A DNA stretch of 64,000 bases from the NCBI GenBank assembly GCA_965235095.1, contig OZ249405.1; one strand, 5' to 3'. Shown one piece after another: positions 17,305 through 26,361 of this stretch. The DNA is from Fontibacterium abundans (GTDB taxonomy: Bacteria; Pseudomonadota; Alphaproteobacteria; Pelagibacterales; Pelagibacteraceae). The translations under genes were made by a program, and so were the position numbers. Within the stretch, counting starts at the first letter, position 1, and each line of letters starts with the position of its first letter. The notes under the pieces are model-generated. The model did no database searches. It was not told where the DNA came from and saw only the letters and a list, made by a program, of their open reading frames with translations.

Positions 17305-18069
17305 ATGTTAATTTCAATTGTAATTCCAATTTATAACGAAGAAAAAAGCATTAAAGCTATATTACTAAAAATAAAAAAAATTCAAGATTTTAAAAAAGAA
17401 GTAATTTTAGTAGACGACGGCTCTACCGATACAACCAAACTAATTATTAAAAATAAATGCAAAGGTCTTTATCAAAAAAAGATTTTTTTAAAAAAAAATT
17501 TTGGTAAAGGATATGCTTTAAGGCAAGGATTTAAAAAAGTTCGTGGTTCTATTGTGATAGTGCAAGATGCAGATTTAGAATATAATCCGAAAGATTATTT
17601 AAAACTTATTTGTCCTATAATTAATTCTACTGCAGATATTGTTTATGGCTCAAGAGTTTTGTTAGGAGCAAAAAGATTTAGACCAAAATCTATTGATACA
17701 ATAATAAGAATGCTTGCTAATTATTTTTTAACTTTTTTATCTAATATTTTAAATAACCAAAATTTGTCCGACGCTCATACATGTTATAAAGTTTTTAGAT
17801 CAGCTATTTTACAAAAGATCAAATTAAGAGAGAATGGTTTTAATTTTTGTCCTGAATTTACAGCAAAAATATCTTCTTTAGGTATAAAAATTTTAGAAGT
17901 TCCTATTTCTTACCATGGAAGGACTCATAAGCAAGGTAAAAAAATATTTTTTATTGATGGATTGAAAGCAATTTATGCAATATTTAAATATAATTTGTTC
18001 CATAAAAAAATTAATATTAAAGAAGTTTCTATCAAGTATAAAAATAGAAAATTTAGTAAATTAAAATAA
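17305..18069 (+). CDS. Family 2 glycosyltransferase, dolichyl-phosphate-mannose-synthase-like
   Basis: This 254-residue GT-A enzyme begins SIVIPIYNEEKSI and contains VDDGSTD, the DxD-type motif QDADLEYNP, YGSR and a C-terminal EVPISYHGRTHKQGKKI. These match polyprenyl-phosphate hexose synthases of the DPM1/GT2 group, which could supply lipid-linked sugar to the GT-C-like membrane proteins in the same island. No membrane helices are evident at the C-terminus. Confidence 0.8.
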   Translation: MLISIVIPIYNEEKSIKAILLKIKKIQDFKKEVILVDDGSTDTTKLIIKNKCKGLYQKKIFLKKNFGKGYALRQGFKKVRGSIVIVQDADLEYNPKDYLKLICPIINSTADIVYGSRVLLGAKRFRPKSIDTIIRMLANYFLTFLSNILNNQNLSDAHTCYKVFRSAILQKIKLRENGFNFCPEFTAKISSLGIKILEVPISYHGRTHKQGKKIFFIDGLKAIYAIFKYNLFHKKINIKEVSIKYKNRKFSKLK

Positions 18070-18161
18070 TTTATGCTACAAACATCTTTATTAAATTTTT
18101 AGATAAATAACTTAAATAATTTTAAATTATAAAAAAATTATAAATATATTTTTAATATTAT

Positions 18162-19190
18162 ATGAAAAAAATTGCACTGATTTTTGGTGTCACGGGTCAA
18201 GATGGAGCCTATCTAGCTAAATTTTTATTAAAAAAAAATTACATCGTTCATGGAGTTAAAAGAAGAAGCTCATCTTTAAATACTTACAGAATAGATGATA
18301 TTTATTTAGATCCCCATAAGAAAACTAATTTTTATATGCATTATGGAGATCTTACTGATTCATTATCTGTTTTAAAAATAATTAAAAAAACAAAGCCATA
18401 TGAGATTTATAATCTAGGAGCACAATCTCATGTTGGAGTTTCTTTTGAAGTACCTGAATATACCGCTAACGTTGATGCTATTGGAGCTCTTCGAATATTA
18501 GATGCAATAATGACGTTAGGACTTTCTAAAAAAATTAAATTTTATCAAGCCGGTACTTCAGAAATGTTTGGTGCGTCAAAACCCCCGCAAAATGAAAAAA
18601 CTAATTTTTATCCAAGAAGTCCTTACGGAGCTGCAAAACTTTATGCGCATTGGATTACTGTCAATTATAGAGAATCGTACAATATATTCGCTTGTAATGG
18701 AATTTTATTTAATCACGAAAGTCCAATAAGAGGTGAAACTTTTGTTACAAAGAAAATAGTCACTGCGCTTTGTCAAATAGTACAAACTGGATTAGGACAT
18801 CTTTATCTCGGAAATTTATATGCCAGAAGAGATTGGGGTCATGCAAAGGATTATGTTGTTGCTATGTGGAAAATGTTACAGCAAAAAAACCCAAAAGATT
18901 ATGTCATTTCATCAGGTAAACAGTATTTGGTTAAATATTTTGTTTATTTAGTGGCAAAAGAATTAGGAATAAAAATTATTTGGAAAGGCAAAGGTTTAAA
19001 TGAAAAAGGCTATTTAAATAATAAAGAAATTATTTCTGTAGATAAAAAATATTTTAGACCCTCAGAAGTAAATTCTTTATTAGGAGATTCACGTAAAGCC
19101 AGAAAAGAACTAAAATGGAAGCCAGATTATGATATTTATTCATTAGCAAAAGAAATGGTAAGCGAAGAGATGAAAAGATTTAATGATTAA
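18162..19190 (+). CDS. gmd: GDP-mannose 4,6-dehydratase
   Basis: This 342-residue enzyme converts GDP-mannose to GDP-4-keto-6-deoxymannose. The diagnostic GVTGQDGAYLAK (residues 9-20), GVKRRSSSLNTYR, NLGAQSHVGVSFE, the catalytic Thr132 and Tyr155/Lys159 (SPYGAAK), and FNHESPIRGETFVTKK are all in place. The usual family length is about 345-370. It overlaps fcl by 8 bases, and together they make GDP-L-fucose. A gap of about 90 AT-rich bases upstream may hold the promoter. Confidence 0.95.
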   Translation: MKKIALIFGVTGQDGAYLAKFLLKKNYIVHGVKRRSSSLNTYRIDDIYLDPHKKTNFYMHYGDLTDSLSVLKIIKKTKPYEIYNLGAQSHVGVSFEVPEYTANVDAIGALRILDAIMTLGLSKKIKFYQAGTSEMFGASKPPQNEKTNFYPRSPYGAAKLYAHWITVNYRESYNIFACNGILFNHESPIRGETFVTKKIVTALCQIVQTGLGHLYLGNLYARRDWGHAKDYVVAMWKMLQQKNPKDYVISSGKQYLVKYFVYLVAKELGIKIIWKGKGLNEKGYLNNKEIISVDKKYFRPSEVNSLLGDSRKARKELKWKPDYDIYSLAKEMVSEEMKRFND

Positions 19191-20118
19191 TAAGAAAAGT
19201 AGGATTTTTGTAACAGGCCATAAAGGTTTAGTAGGATCGGCGGTTGTTAGAAGGTTAAAATATTTTGATTATAAAAGAATTTTAACTGTAGATAAAAAAA
19301 AATTAGATCTAAGAAATCAACAACAGGTATTTAATTTTTTTAAAAAAAATAAGATTGATGCTGTTATTAATGCAGCAGGGAAAGTTGGCGGGATTTATGC
19401 AAATAATAAATACAAGGCTGATTTTATTTATGACAATCTAGCAATACAAAATAATATTATTCACTCTTGTTTCCAAAATAAAGTAAAATCATTAATTTTT
19501 TTAGGATCGAGCTGCATTTATCCAAGAAATTCTAAACAACCAATCAAAGAAAATTATTTATTAACTGGAGAATTAGAGAAAACAAACGAACCTTACGCTA
19601 TAGCTAAAATCGCAGGTATTAAAATGTGCGAAAGTTATAATTTTCAATATAAAACTAATTATAAATGTTTAATGCCGTGCAATTTATACGGTCCAAATGA
19701 CAATTATAATCTTAAAACATCTCACTTTTTTTCAGCTTTAATAGCAAAAGCAATTGAAGTTAAAAAGAATAAAAAAAAACAGATTATATTGTGGGGGAGT
19801 GGAAAACCAAAAAGAGAATTAATGTATGTGGATGATTTGGCAGATGCATGTATTTATTTTATGAATAAGAAGACAAAAGAAACCTTAATTAATGTTGGAG
19901 CAGGTAATGATAGAAGTATATTAAATTATGCGAGGTTCATTTTAGAAAAGATAAACTTAAAATGTAAAATTGTTTTAGATAGATCTAAACCTGATGGTAC
20001 CCCAAGAAAAATTATTGATAGTTCAATTGCTAAAAAATATGGCTGGTTCCCAAGGATAGACCTTAATAAAGGTTTTGATTTAACTCTTAAAAATTATTTA
20101 TTAAAAAATGATAAATAA
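19183..20118 (+). CDS. fcl: GDP-L-fucose synthase
   Basis: This 311-residue 3,5-epimerase/4-reductase completes GDP-L-fucose synthesis from the gmd product. Features are TGHKGLVGSAVVRRL (11-25), AAGKVGGIYANN, the active site GSSCIYPR (residues 108-115) and Tyr138/Lys142 in EPYAIAK. The length is normal for the family. Its ATG lies inside the last codons of gmd. Confidence 0.95.
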   Translation: MINKKSRIFVTGHKGLVGSAVVRRLKYFDYKRILTVDKKKLDLRNQQQVFNFFKKNKIDAVINAAGKVGGIYANNKYKADFIYDNLAIQNNIIHSCFQNKVKSLIFLGSSCIYPRNSKQPIKENYLLTGELEKTNEPYAIAKIAGIKMCESYNFQYKTNYKCLMPCNLYGPNDNYNLKTSHFFSALIAKAIEVKKNKKKQIILWGSGKPKRELMYVDDLADACIYFMNKKTKETLINVGAGNDRSILNYARFILEKINLKCKIVLDRSKPDGTPRKIIDSSIAKKYGWFPRIDLNKGFDLTLKNYLLKNDK

Positions 20119-20143
20119 ATTTCCTAGTTACCTATAATGTAAA

Positions 20144-20169
20144 ATAACTTTTTTATTTTTTTAAGTTAT
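20144..20169. terminator. Weak stem-loop between convergent genes
   Basis: ATAACTT (20144-20150) pairs with AAGTTAT (20163-20169) around a T-rich loop, in the short gap between fcl and the convergent methyltransferase. It is a poor terminator by stem strength but is well placed. Confidence 0.25.
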
Positions 20170-20174
20170 AACAA

Positions 20175-20807
20175 TTAGTTTTTTTTAATATAAACGGACA
20201 TTAAATTTTTTTGATTTATAAATATATGAAAAAAAATCCAGATAAAAAAATTTATAAAAAAGTTATTCAAAAATTTAAAATCATAGTCGTAATCAAAATA
20301 GATTTTGTATTTATTTAATGGTTTGTAAGAATTTATAAGTTTCAAAACTTCCATTTCAGTCCATCGATAAACAAAATTTGGAACATTTGTATTATCTACA
20401 CCTCCACGCTCGTCATTTTTTACTGCAGAAAATTCGTATTTCTCTGAATAACCTAACGAACAAGATAATCTGGTTAAAAAGCAATCGCGAGATTCTATAA
20501 AAATTACTCCAAATTTTGCCACTCTAAGCATCTCTAAAATTGCAGCGTGAGGTTTTGAACAATGGTGAATTGATGCATGGGTAATTACGTAGTCGTAACT
20601 ATTGTCATTGTATGGCAAATTTTGCATGAATATGTTGCTCTTTATTTCTTTTTCATTTTGTTCGTTAACATTAGTAAAAAAAATATTTGAATATTTCTCT
20701 AAAACTTCTTTGTCTAAATTTCCCGCACCTAAAACTAAAATAGTATTATCAATTTTATTTTCTAGGTATTTTTTTATAATTTTCGAATAAAATTTCTTTC
20801 TTCTCAT
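20175..20807 (-). CDS. Class I SAM-dependent methyltransferase (Methyltransf_11-like)
   Basis: This 210-residue protein has a SAM-binding segment ILVLGAGNLD near residue 25, then LPYNDNSYDYVITHASIHHCSKP, the common motif of small-molecule methyltransferases. The C-terminus ends in a hydrophobic stretch (FFINFFIWIFFHIFI) that may touch the membrane. It is the last glycan-type gene before the tRNA and 5S rRNA. Target unknown. Confidence 0.7.
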   Translation of the reverse strand: MRRKKFYSKIIKKYLENKIDNTILVLGAGNLDKEVLEKYSNIFFTNVNEQNEKEIKSNIFMQNLPYNDNSYDYVITHASIHHCSKPHAAILEMLRVAKFGVIFIESRDCFLTRLSCSLGYSEKYEFSAVKNDERGGVDNTNVPNFVYRWTEMEVLKLINSYKPLNKYKIYFDYDYDFKFLNNFFINFFIWIFFHIFINQKNLMSVYIKKN

Positions 20808-20856
20808 GTCACTTTTTGTGTTATTAAATTTTTGTCCTTAAAGGCGTCACTTAAAT

Positions 20857-20933
<77 letters not shown>

Positions 20934-21006
20934 ATAAAGTTTTTATCTTATAGCACTATATTTTAAATTATCTACTTTTGTTAAATTGAGAAGATTTAGT
21001 TTAAAT

Positions 21007-21034
21007 TTCAATTATATTTACAAACGAATACTAT
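21007..21034 (+). promoter_or_regulatory. Candidate promoter of the detached 5S gene
   Basis: TTCAAT (21007-21012) and TACTAT (21029-21034) are 16 bases apart and lie about 15 bases before the 5S. The 5S gene is cut off from the 16S-23S operon and so needs its own promoter. The match to consensus is modest. Confidence 0.3.
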
Positions 21035-21049
21035 TTATGTATAAAACCT

Positions 21050-21167
21050 TGCCTGGTGATTATTGCAAAGGAGTAACACCCGATCCCATTCCGAACTCGG
21101 CAGTTAAGCCCTTTAGCGCCAATGGTACTTTGTCTTAAGGCACGGAAGAGTAGGACGTTGCCAGGCT
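21050..21167 (+). rRNA. rrf: 5S ribosomal RNA
   Basis: The ~118-base segment begins GCCTGGTGAT and ends TTGCCAGGC, which pair as helix I. The conserved core CCCGATCCCATTCCGAACTCGG lies at about 21080-21101, and GCGCCAATGGTACT follows. No 23S or 16S gene adjoins it: a glycan island lies to the left. Exact ends are estimated from helix I. Confidence 0.96.
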
Positions 21168-21191
21168 TTATAAATCCTCGTTAAATATTTA

Positions 21192-22076
21192 ATGAAAAAT
21201 ATATTGGTAGTAACTGGAGGTGCTGGATTTATAGGATCTAATTTAGTATCTCAACTTTTAAAATTTAAAAAATTCAACATTATAAGCGTTGATAATTATT
21301 CATCCGGTTCGTCTAAAAATCATATTAAAAATAAAAGAGTTAAGTATTTCAAGGGAAGTACAAAAAATTTAGAACTATTATTGAAAAGTTATATTGGTAA
21401 AATTCATAGCATCTTTCATTTTGGTGAGTTTGCAAGAATTTATCAAAGCTTCAAACAAGTAAATGTATGCTTCAACTCTAATATTGAAGGAAGCTCAAAT
21501 GTATTTAATTTTGCATTAAAGAACAATATTAGATTAATTTATTCTGCAACCTCTGCAAGTTTAGGAAATAAAGGGAAGGACATGAATTTATCTCCTTACG
21601 CTTTTTCAAAAGCTAAAAATTTAGAACTGTTAGAGAATTTGAAGAAGTGGTTTAATTTTAGATATGAAGTTGTATACTTTTATAATGTGTATGGAGAAAA
21701 GCAAATTTGCCAAGGTGATATGGCAACGGTTGTTGGAATATTTGAAGACAATTTTAAGCAGAAAAAAAAATTACCAGTGGTGAGACCTGGGACACAAATG
21801 AGAAGATTTACTCATGTTTATGATACCGTAAAAGCATGTATTTTTGCGTGGAGACAAAATAAATGCAAACACTACTGTATCGCAAGCAAACAGTCTTATA
21901 GTATTATTCAACTTGCAAAATTATTTAAAAATAAAATTAGATATTTGCCAAATAGAAAAGGAGAGCGTTTTGCATCTGCTTTAACAAAAATGAATCTTAA
22001 TAATAAAATAATAAGATTATCTGCAAAAATTAAGCTAAAAGATTATGTAAATAATTTTTTAATGAATAATCGTTAA
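21192..22076 (+). CDS. NAD-dependent sugar-nucleotide epimerase (SDR, GalE-like)
   Basis: This 294-residue extended short-chain dehydrogenase has VTGGAGFIGSNLV at residues 7-19, then VDNYSSG, IFHFGE, the active-site segment YSATSASLG and Tyr/Lys in SPYAFSK. The C-terminal half has RPGTQMRRFTHVYDTVKA, as in UDP-glucose or UDP-GlcNAc 4-epimerases. It sits between 5S rRNA and rpmJ, 25 bases after the 5S, and may be co-transcribed with it. Substrate not assigned. Confidence 0.72.
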   Translation: MKNILVVTGGAGFIGSNLVSQLLKFKKFNIISVDNYSSGSSKNHIKNKRVKYFKGSTKNLELLLKSYIGKIHSIFHFGEFARIYQSFKQVNVCFNSNIEGSSNVFNFALKNNIRLIYSATSASLGNKGKDMNLSPYAFSKAKNLELLENLKKWFNFRYEVVYFYNVYGEKQICQGDMATVVGIFEDNFKQKKKLPVVRPGTQMRRFTHVYDTVKACIFAWRQNKCKHYCIASKQSYSIIQLAKLFKNKIRYLPNRKGERFASALTKMNLNNKIIRLSAKIKLKDYVNNFLMNNR

Positions 22077-22119
22077 CTTTTCTTTACAAAGTGTCTTTTA
22101 ATGTATAATTAAAGTCCTT

Positions 22120-22245
22120 ATGAAAGTTGTGAGTTCATTAAAATCTCTTAAAAAAAGAGATATCAATTGTAAAGTGGTTAGAAGACGAGGAAAACTTTAC
22201 GTCATTAATAAAAAAAATCCTAAGTTTAAAGCACGACAAGGTTAG
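22120..22245 (+). CDS. rpmJ: 50S ribosomal protein L36
   Basis: This 41-codon gene reads MKVVSSLKSLKKRDINCKVV and then RRRGKLYVINKKNPKFKARQG. It is the short, highly basic bL36 of alphaproteobacteria, the form that has lost three of the four zinc-binding cysteines. It binds 23S rRNA in the large subunit. The start is the only ATG and the C-terminal KFKARQG is diagnostic. Confidence 0.95.
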   Translation: MKVVSSLKSLKKRDINCKVVRRRGKLYVINKKNPKFKARQG

Positions 22246-22252
22246 AAATTTT

Positions 22253-22363
22253 ATGGATATAAATCCTCAAATAGAAACTTGGTCTAATTTCAAGAAATTA
22301 ACAGTGTATATATCGGTTTCTATAGTTCTTGTTTTAATTTTGATGGCTATTTTTTTACTATAA
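22253..22363 (+). CDS. Small aa3-type cytochrome c oxidase subunit IV-like protein
   Basis: This 36-residue ORF starts 7 bases after rpmJ. It has a short polar N-terminus with ETWSNFKKLT and one membrane helix (VYISVSIVLVLILMAIFLL). That is the layout of the alphaproteobacterial aa3-type oxidase subunit IV family (MxxxETWxxF then a helix). The protein is too short for firm assignment, but the frame is clean and spacing supports translation with rpmJ. Confidence 0.6.
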   Translation: MDINPQIETWSNFKKLTVYISVSIVLVLILMAIFLL

Positions 22364-22371
22364 TCTTGAGT

Positions 22372-22566
22372 TTAGTAACGAGCTTTTAGTTTTTTAAATT
22401 TTTTAACTCTTCTTGTGTTTTCGTCTTTCTCTCTCTTTTTTCTTTCTGATGGTTTTTCAAAGTGACTTTTAATTTTTAGCAGGCGAAATACACCTTCTCT
22501 CTGTAATTTTTTTTTTAAAGCTCTAAGAGCTTGCTCTAAATTGTCATTTTTAACTTCTATTTTAAT
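22372..22566 (-). CDS. rpsU: 30S ribosomal protein S21 with apparent AUU start
   Basis: The 64-residue product KIEVKNDNLEQALRALKKKL, then QREGVFRLLKIKSHFEKPSERKKRE and a basic tail, is bS21, which sits near the mRNA exit of the small subunit. The frame has no ATG, GTG or TTG between the upstream in-frame TAA and the conserved body. A strong GGAGG ends 9 bases before ATT at 22564-22566, which gives (M)KIEVKN, the expected N-terminus. AUU is therefore the likely start codon. The gene is convergent with the small oxidase-subunit gene. Confidence 0.88.
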   Translation of the reverse strand: MKIEVKNDNLEQALRALKKKLQREGVFRLLKIKSHFEKPSERKKREKDENTRRVKKFKKLKARY

Positions 22567-22630
22567 ATTTGCTTTCCTCCAAAAAAGTGAGACGATTTAG
22601 CATTTTTGATGTTATATTGTCTATATTTTT

Positions 22631-24460
22631 ATGAAGCTTTTTAAGCACAGACCAACAGAAGGTTATCAAACAAAAACAAGTATAATTAATAGAAGAAAAG
22701 CAATTTTAACTACTGCTAAATATACTTTTTTTGGTTTAATTGGTCTTAGACTTTTGTGGTTACAAGTTTTTCAAAAAAACAAGTATTCAATTCTATCTGA
22801 TCGAAATCGTTTTAAAGAATGGAAAATTGCAGCTGAGAGAGGATTAATATTAGATCGTTTTAATAACAAGATAGCAGAAAATCGTCAACTTTATAGAATT
22901 GCTTTAATAAAAGGAGACGTCACTGATCTTGATTTTGTTCTTGTGACATTAAATAAGTTTTTACGGTTAGATAGCGAAATAATTGAAAAGACAAAGACAG
23001 ATTTTACAAAACTAAGAAAATTTCAACCCTATGTTATAAATAAAAATTTAACATGGGCAGAGTTTTCAAAAATAAACAGCAATCTTTTTATTCTAAATGG
23101 GGTTCAACCATTCATTTCAATGGAGAGACATTATAATTACCCTTATGAATTTGCTCATGTATTAGGTTACGTAGGTGTTCCTAATGAAAATGATCTGCAA
23201 AATCAAAAAGATGATCTTTTTAGAACCCCAGGAATTAAGATTGGAAAACTTGGAATTGAAAAAATATTAAATAGAGAACTTATTGGTACTCCAGGCTTTA
23301 CTCGTTTTGAAGTGAATGCAGCTGGAAGAGCAGTTAGAACAGTTGAATTTGTAGATGGAGTAAGTGGCAATGCTTTAAAAACCTCCCTTGATCTTGAACT
23401 TCAAAAATTAACTTATCAAAAATTTGGTAGATATGCCGGATCTGCAATTGCGATGGATATTAAAACAGGTGAAGTTTTAGCATGCGTATCAACTCCTTCA
23501 TTTGACACAAATAAATTTGCTTTTGGGATAACCCAACCAGAATTTAATGAATTATTAAAGAATGAAAGAAAACCATTAATTAATAAGTTTTTATCAGGTC
23601 AATACCCTCCAGGATCGGTAGTAAAACCAATTATAGCTTTGGCAGCTTTAGAAAACAAAATTGTCGATCAAGATTACACTCATTTTTGCTCTGGAAAGAT
23701 TGAGCTATATGGTCAAGAGTTTTATTGCTGGAAAGATGGAGGGCATGGAAGAATTAACTTAAAAGATGCGATAAAAAAATCATGCGATATTTATTTTTAT
23801 GAAGTGGCAAGACTATTAGGAGTTGACAGATTAGCGGAAACAATAAGAAAATTTAATTTTGGACAAACAACACTAAAAGATTTTGACGAAGAGAAAAAAG
23901 GTTTAGTTCCGGATACAAAATGGAAAAAAAATGTTCTAGGTAAACCGTGGTTGCTAGGAGAGACTTTAATTACAGGAATAGGACAAGGTTATATATTGGC
24001 TACACCAATGCAAATTTGTAAATCGATGGCTGAATTTGCAAACGGAGGTTATATAGTTAATCCAACTTTTTATCTTGATGAAAAATCTAAATTAAGTCGT
24101 ATGGATTTTGATACTGAAAATATAAAAATAATAAATGATGCTTTAGTTGCAGCAACAAATGAGCCGGGAGGAACTTCTTATGGTTCTAGATTAACCGGTA
24201 AGTTAAGATTTGCCGGAAAAACAGGAACCTCCCAAGTTACAAAACTGACCATTAAAGATAGAGAAGATAATGCAAACCCAAATAGTAGAGAATATAAATA
24301 CAGAGACCATTCTCTTTTTGCAGGATTTGGTCCAGTAGAAGAGCCTAAATATGCAGTGGCAGTAGTTGCGGAACACGCTGGCCCTGGATCAAGGGTTGCC
24401 GCTCCGATTGCCAGCAGCATGTTTGATTTTTTATTTAAAAAGAGAATATCCAATGCGTGA
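22631..24460 (+). CDS. mrdA: Penicillin-binding protein 2
   Basis: This 609-residue transpeptidase cross-links peptidoglycan during cell elongation in the periplasm. It has an N-terminal membrane anchor (about 25-47), a dimerization domain with AERGLILDRFNN, and a transpeptidase domain with catalytic Ser329 and Lys332 (PPGSVVKP), the SCD motif and KTGTSQV. It overlaps rodA by 8 bases, the usual partner pair. Confidence 0.96.
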   Translation: MKLFKHRPTEGYQTKTSIINRRKAILTTAKYTFFGLIGLRLLWLQVFQKNKYSILSDRNRFKEWKIAAERGLILDRFNNKIAENRQLYRIALIKGDVTDLDFVLVTLNKFLRLDSEIIEKTKTDFTKLRKFQPYVINKNLTWAEFSKINSNLFILNGVQPFISMERHYNYPYEFAHVLGYVGVPNENDLQNQKDDLFRTPGIKIGKLGIEKILNRELIGTPGFTRFEVNAAGRAVRTVEFVDGVSGNALKTSLDLELQKLTYQKFGRYAGSAIAMDIKTGEVLACVSTPSFDTNKFAFGITQPEFNELLKNERKPLINKFLSGQYPPGSVVKPIIALAALENKIVDQDYTHFCSGKIELYGQEFYCWKDGGHGRINLKDAIKKSCDIYFYEVARLLGVDRLAETIRKFNFGQTTLKDFDEEKKGLVPDTKWKKNVLGKPWLLGETLITGIGQGYILATPMQICKSMAEFANGGYIVNPTFYLDEKSKLSRMDFDTENIKIINDALVAATNEPGGTSYGSRLTGKLRFAGKTGTSQVTKLTIKDREDNANPNSREYKYRDHSLFAGFGPVEEPKYAVAVVAEHAGPGSRVAAPIASSMFDFLFKKRISNA

Positions 24461-25571
24461 AACAGTAAAAGTATCTAAAATTTTCTTATTAATTGAAAAA
24501 TTTCAGAAATTAGACAGAAATTTAATTTATATGATCTTAGCATTAGGATTAATAAGTATTTTATCTTTGTATTCAATAGATAAGGGGCAAGGAACTATTT
24601 ATTTAAAACATTTAGTTAGGTTTATATTTGCATTTATAATTTTAATTATAGTTGCTTTTACCCATGTAAATTTTTGGTATCGATATGCATATCATTTTTA
24701 TTTTTTAATATTATTTTTTTTAATAGTCTTAAAATTTGTTGGTGTAACAGCTAAAGGCGCTCAAAGGTGGCTAGACTTTGGATTTTTTCACGTCCAACCT
24801 TCAGAAGTTGCAAAACTTGCAATTATATTAGTTCTTGCAAAGTTTTATAACCTGGTAAAAGTTGAAAATACTAATAAGATATTTTCATTGCTGGTTGCTG
24901 CAATTTTAATTTTAATTCCATTTTTATTAGTTTTAAGACAACCAGATCTTGGAACTGCAGTATTAATTCTAGGTGCAGCACTAGGAACTTTGTGGATCGT
25001 AGGTTTAAATCGAAAAATTTTTATATCTGGTTTTATAATTATTATTTTATGTCTACCTTTTATTTTTGCAGGAATGAAACCTTATCAAAAACAAAGAGTT
25101 GTTAATTTTTTTAATTCAGAAAGAGATCCTTTGGGTGCAAATTATCAAGTTATTCAATCTAAAATTGGAATAGGATCAGGTGGAATTTTTGGAAAAGGAT
25201 ACTTAAGAGGATCACAAAGTTCATTAGATTTTGTCCCCGAGAACCATACAGACTTTGTATTTTCTCATTTTGCTGAAGAATTTGGATTGATAGGTTCTTT
25301 GTTATTATTGTGGTTATTTTTCTCGATAATTAAGCGAGTAACTTTGATTGGAGATCAGAGTAAGAATAATTTTTCAAAAATATTTTGCTATGCTTTTGCC
25401 TTTAATTTTTTCTTATATATTGCAATAAATCTAGGAATGGTAACAGGATTATTGCCTGTCGTCGGGGTACCGTTACCAATATTATCATATGGTGGTACGG
25501 CCATGCTCACAAATATGATAGGACTTGGAATTGTTTTAAGTTCTAAATTATATAACGAAGATTTTATTTAA
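24453..25571 (+). CDS. mrdB: Rod-shape SEDS glycosyltransferase RodA
   Basis: This 372-residue multi-helix protein polymerizes lipid II glycan strands together with PBP2. SEDS signatures include GAQRWLDFGFFHVQPSEVAK, LRQPDLGTAV and the C-terminal GLLPVVGVPLPILSYGGTAM. I chose the ATG at 24453, which overlaps the end of mrdA; a longer in-frame start at 24366 would run through mrdA and adds an unrelated tail. Confidence 0.95.
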   Translation: MRETVKVSKIFLLIEKFQKLDRNLIYMILALGLISILSLYSIDKGQGTIYLKHLVRFIFAFIILIIVAFTHVNFWYRYAYHFYFLILFFLIVLKFVGVTAKGAQRWLDFGFFHVQPSEVAKLAIILVLAKFYNLVKVENTNKIFSLLVAAILILIPFLLVLRQPDLGTAVLILGAALGTLWIVGLNRKIFISGFIIIILCLPFIFAGMKPYQKQRVVNFFNSERDPLGANYQVIQSKIGIGSGGIFGKGYLRGSQSSLDFVPENHTDFVFSHFAEEFGLIGSLLLLWLFFSIIKRVTLIGDQSKNNFSKIFCYAFAFNFFLYIAINLGMVTGLLPVVGVPLPILSYGGTAMLTNMIGLGIVLSSKLYNEDFI

Positions 25572-25582
25572 TAAAATTTTTT

Positions 25583-26356
25583 ATGGAACTTTATTTATCA
25601 AAAATTGTAAATTTTTTTATTAATCCTTTATATATTTTATTTTTAATTATATTTTCATTAATTTTTATAATATTTTTCACAAACTCAAAAAAATTTGTTA
25701 TTTTTTTTTCTAAATTATTTTTAATTTTATTTTTATTTTTTGGCTATATTCCTTTAAGTAATTTTTTGCTTAATAAGATAGAGGATTATATTCAGCCTTC
25801 TAAATATCCGGTTGAGCAATTAAAGGGTGTTATAGTTATGGGTGGCAGTTTGAATTCTGGTTTGCTTTCTAAAGAAAGAAATGAAACATCAATTAATGGT
25901 GGAGCTGAAAGATTAACAAAAGCTTTAGAAATTTATAAGAAAAATCCTAAAATTTTAATATTATTTTCAGGTTTTTCTAGTCAACTGTATCCAGAAGGTT
26001 GGAGTGAGTTTCAAAATGCAAAAAAATTTTTTTTCGATCAAGGAGTTAAAATTGATAATTTAATATTTGAAGAAAAATCAAAAAATACACTTGAAAATGT
26101 TAGTTTTTCCAAAGAGTTTATTCTTCAAAATAAAGGTGCGTGGGGTTTAATAACAACAGCAAGTCACATGCCAAGATCTTTTTTTTCATTTAAGAAACAA
26201 GGAATTATTTTAGAGCCAATTATTGTTGATTACCAGACAGGCACTAGTAAAATGTTTTGGATAAATTTTGATATTTCTAAAGGCGTGTCTAATTGGAATA
26301 CAATATTTCATGAAATAATTGGTCTTGCTTATTATAAAGTTACGAACAGGATTTAA
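25583..26356 (+). CDS. YdcF/ElyC-family (DUF218) membrane protein
   Basis: This 257-residue protein has two N-terminal membrane helices (about 10-32 and 37-58) and a DUF218 domain: GVIVMGGSL, RLTKALEIYKKNP, EEKSKNTLENV and TTASHMPRS. ElyC-type members affect envelope and lipid-carrier metabolism. Its place 11 bases after rodA fits a cell-wall role. The exact reaction is unknown. Confidence 0.8.
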   Translation: MELYLSKIVNFFINPLYILFLIIFSLIFIIFFTNSKKFVIFFSKLFLILFLFFGYIPLSNFLLNKIEDYIQPSKYPVEQLKGVIVMGGSLNSGLLSKERNETSINGGAERLTKALEIYKKNPKILILFSGFSSQLYPEGWSEFQNAKKFFFDQGVKIDNLIFEEKSKNTLENVSFSKEFILQNKGAWGLITTASHMPRSFFSFKKQGIILEPIIVDYQTGTSKMFWINFDISKGVSNWNTIFHEIIGLAYYKVTNRI

Positions 26357-26361
26357 TCAAA

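Noticed and set aside
24366..24452. Upstream extension of rodA
   Set aside because: It runs inside mrdA and encodes a segment unlike any RodA N-terminus; the ATG at 24453 fits better.
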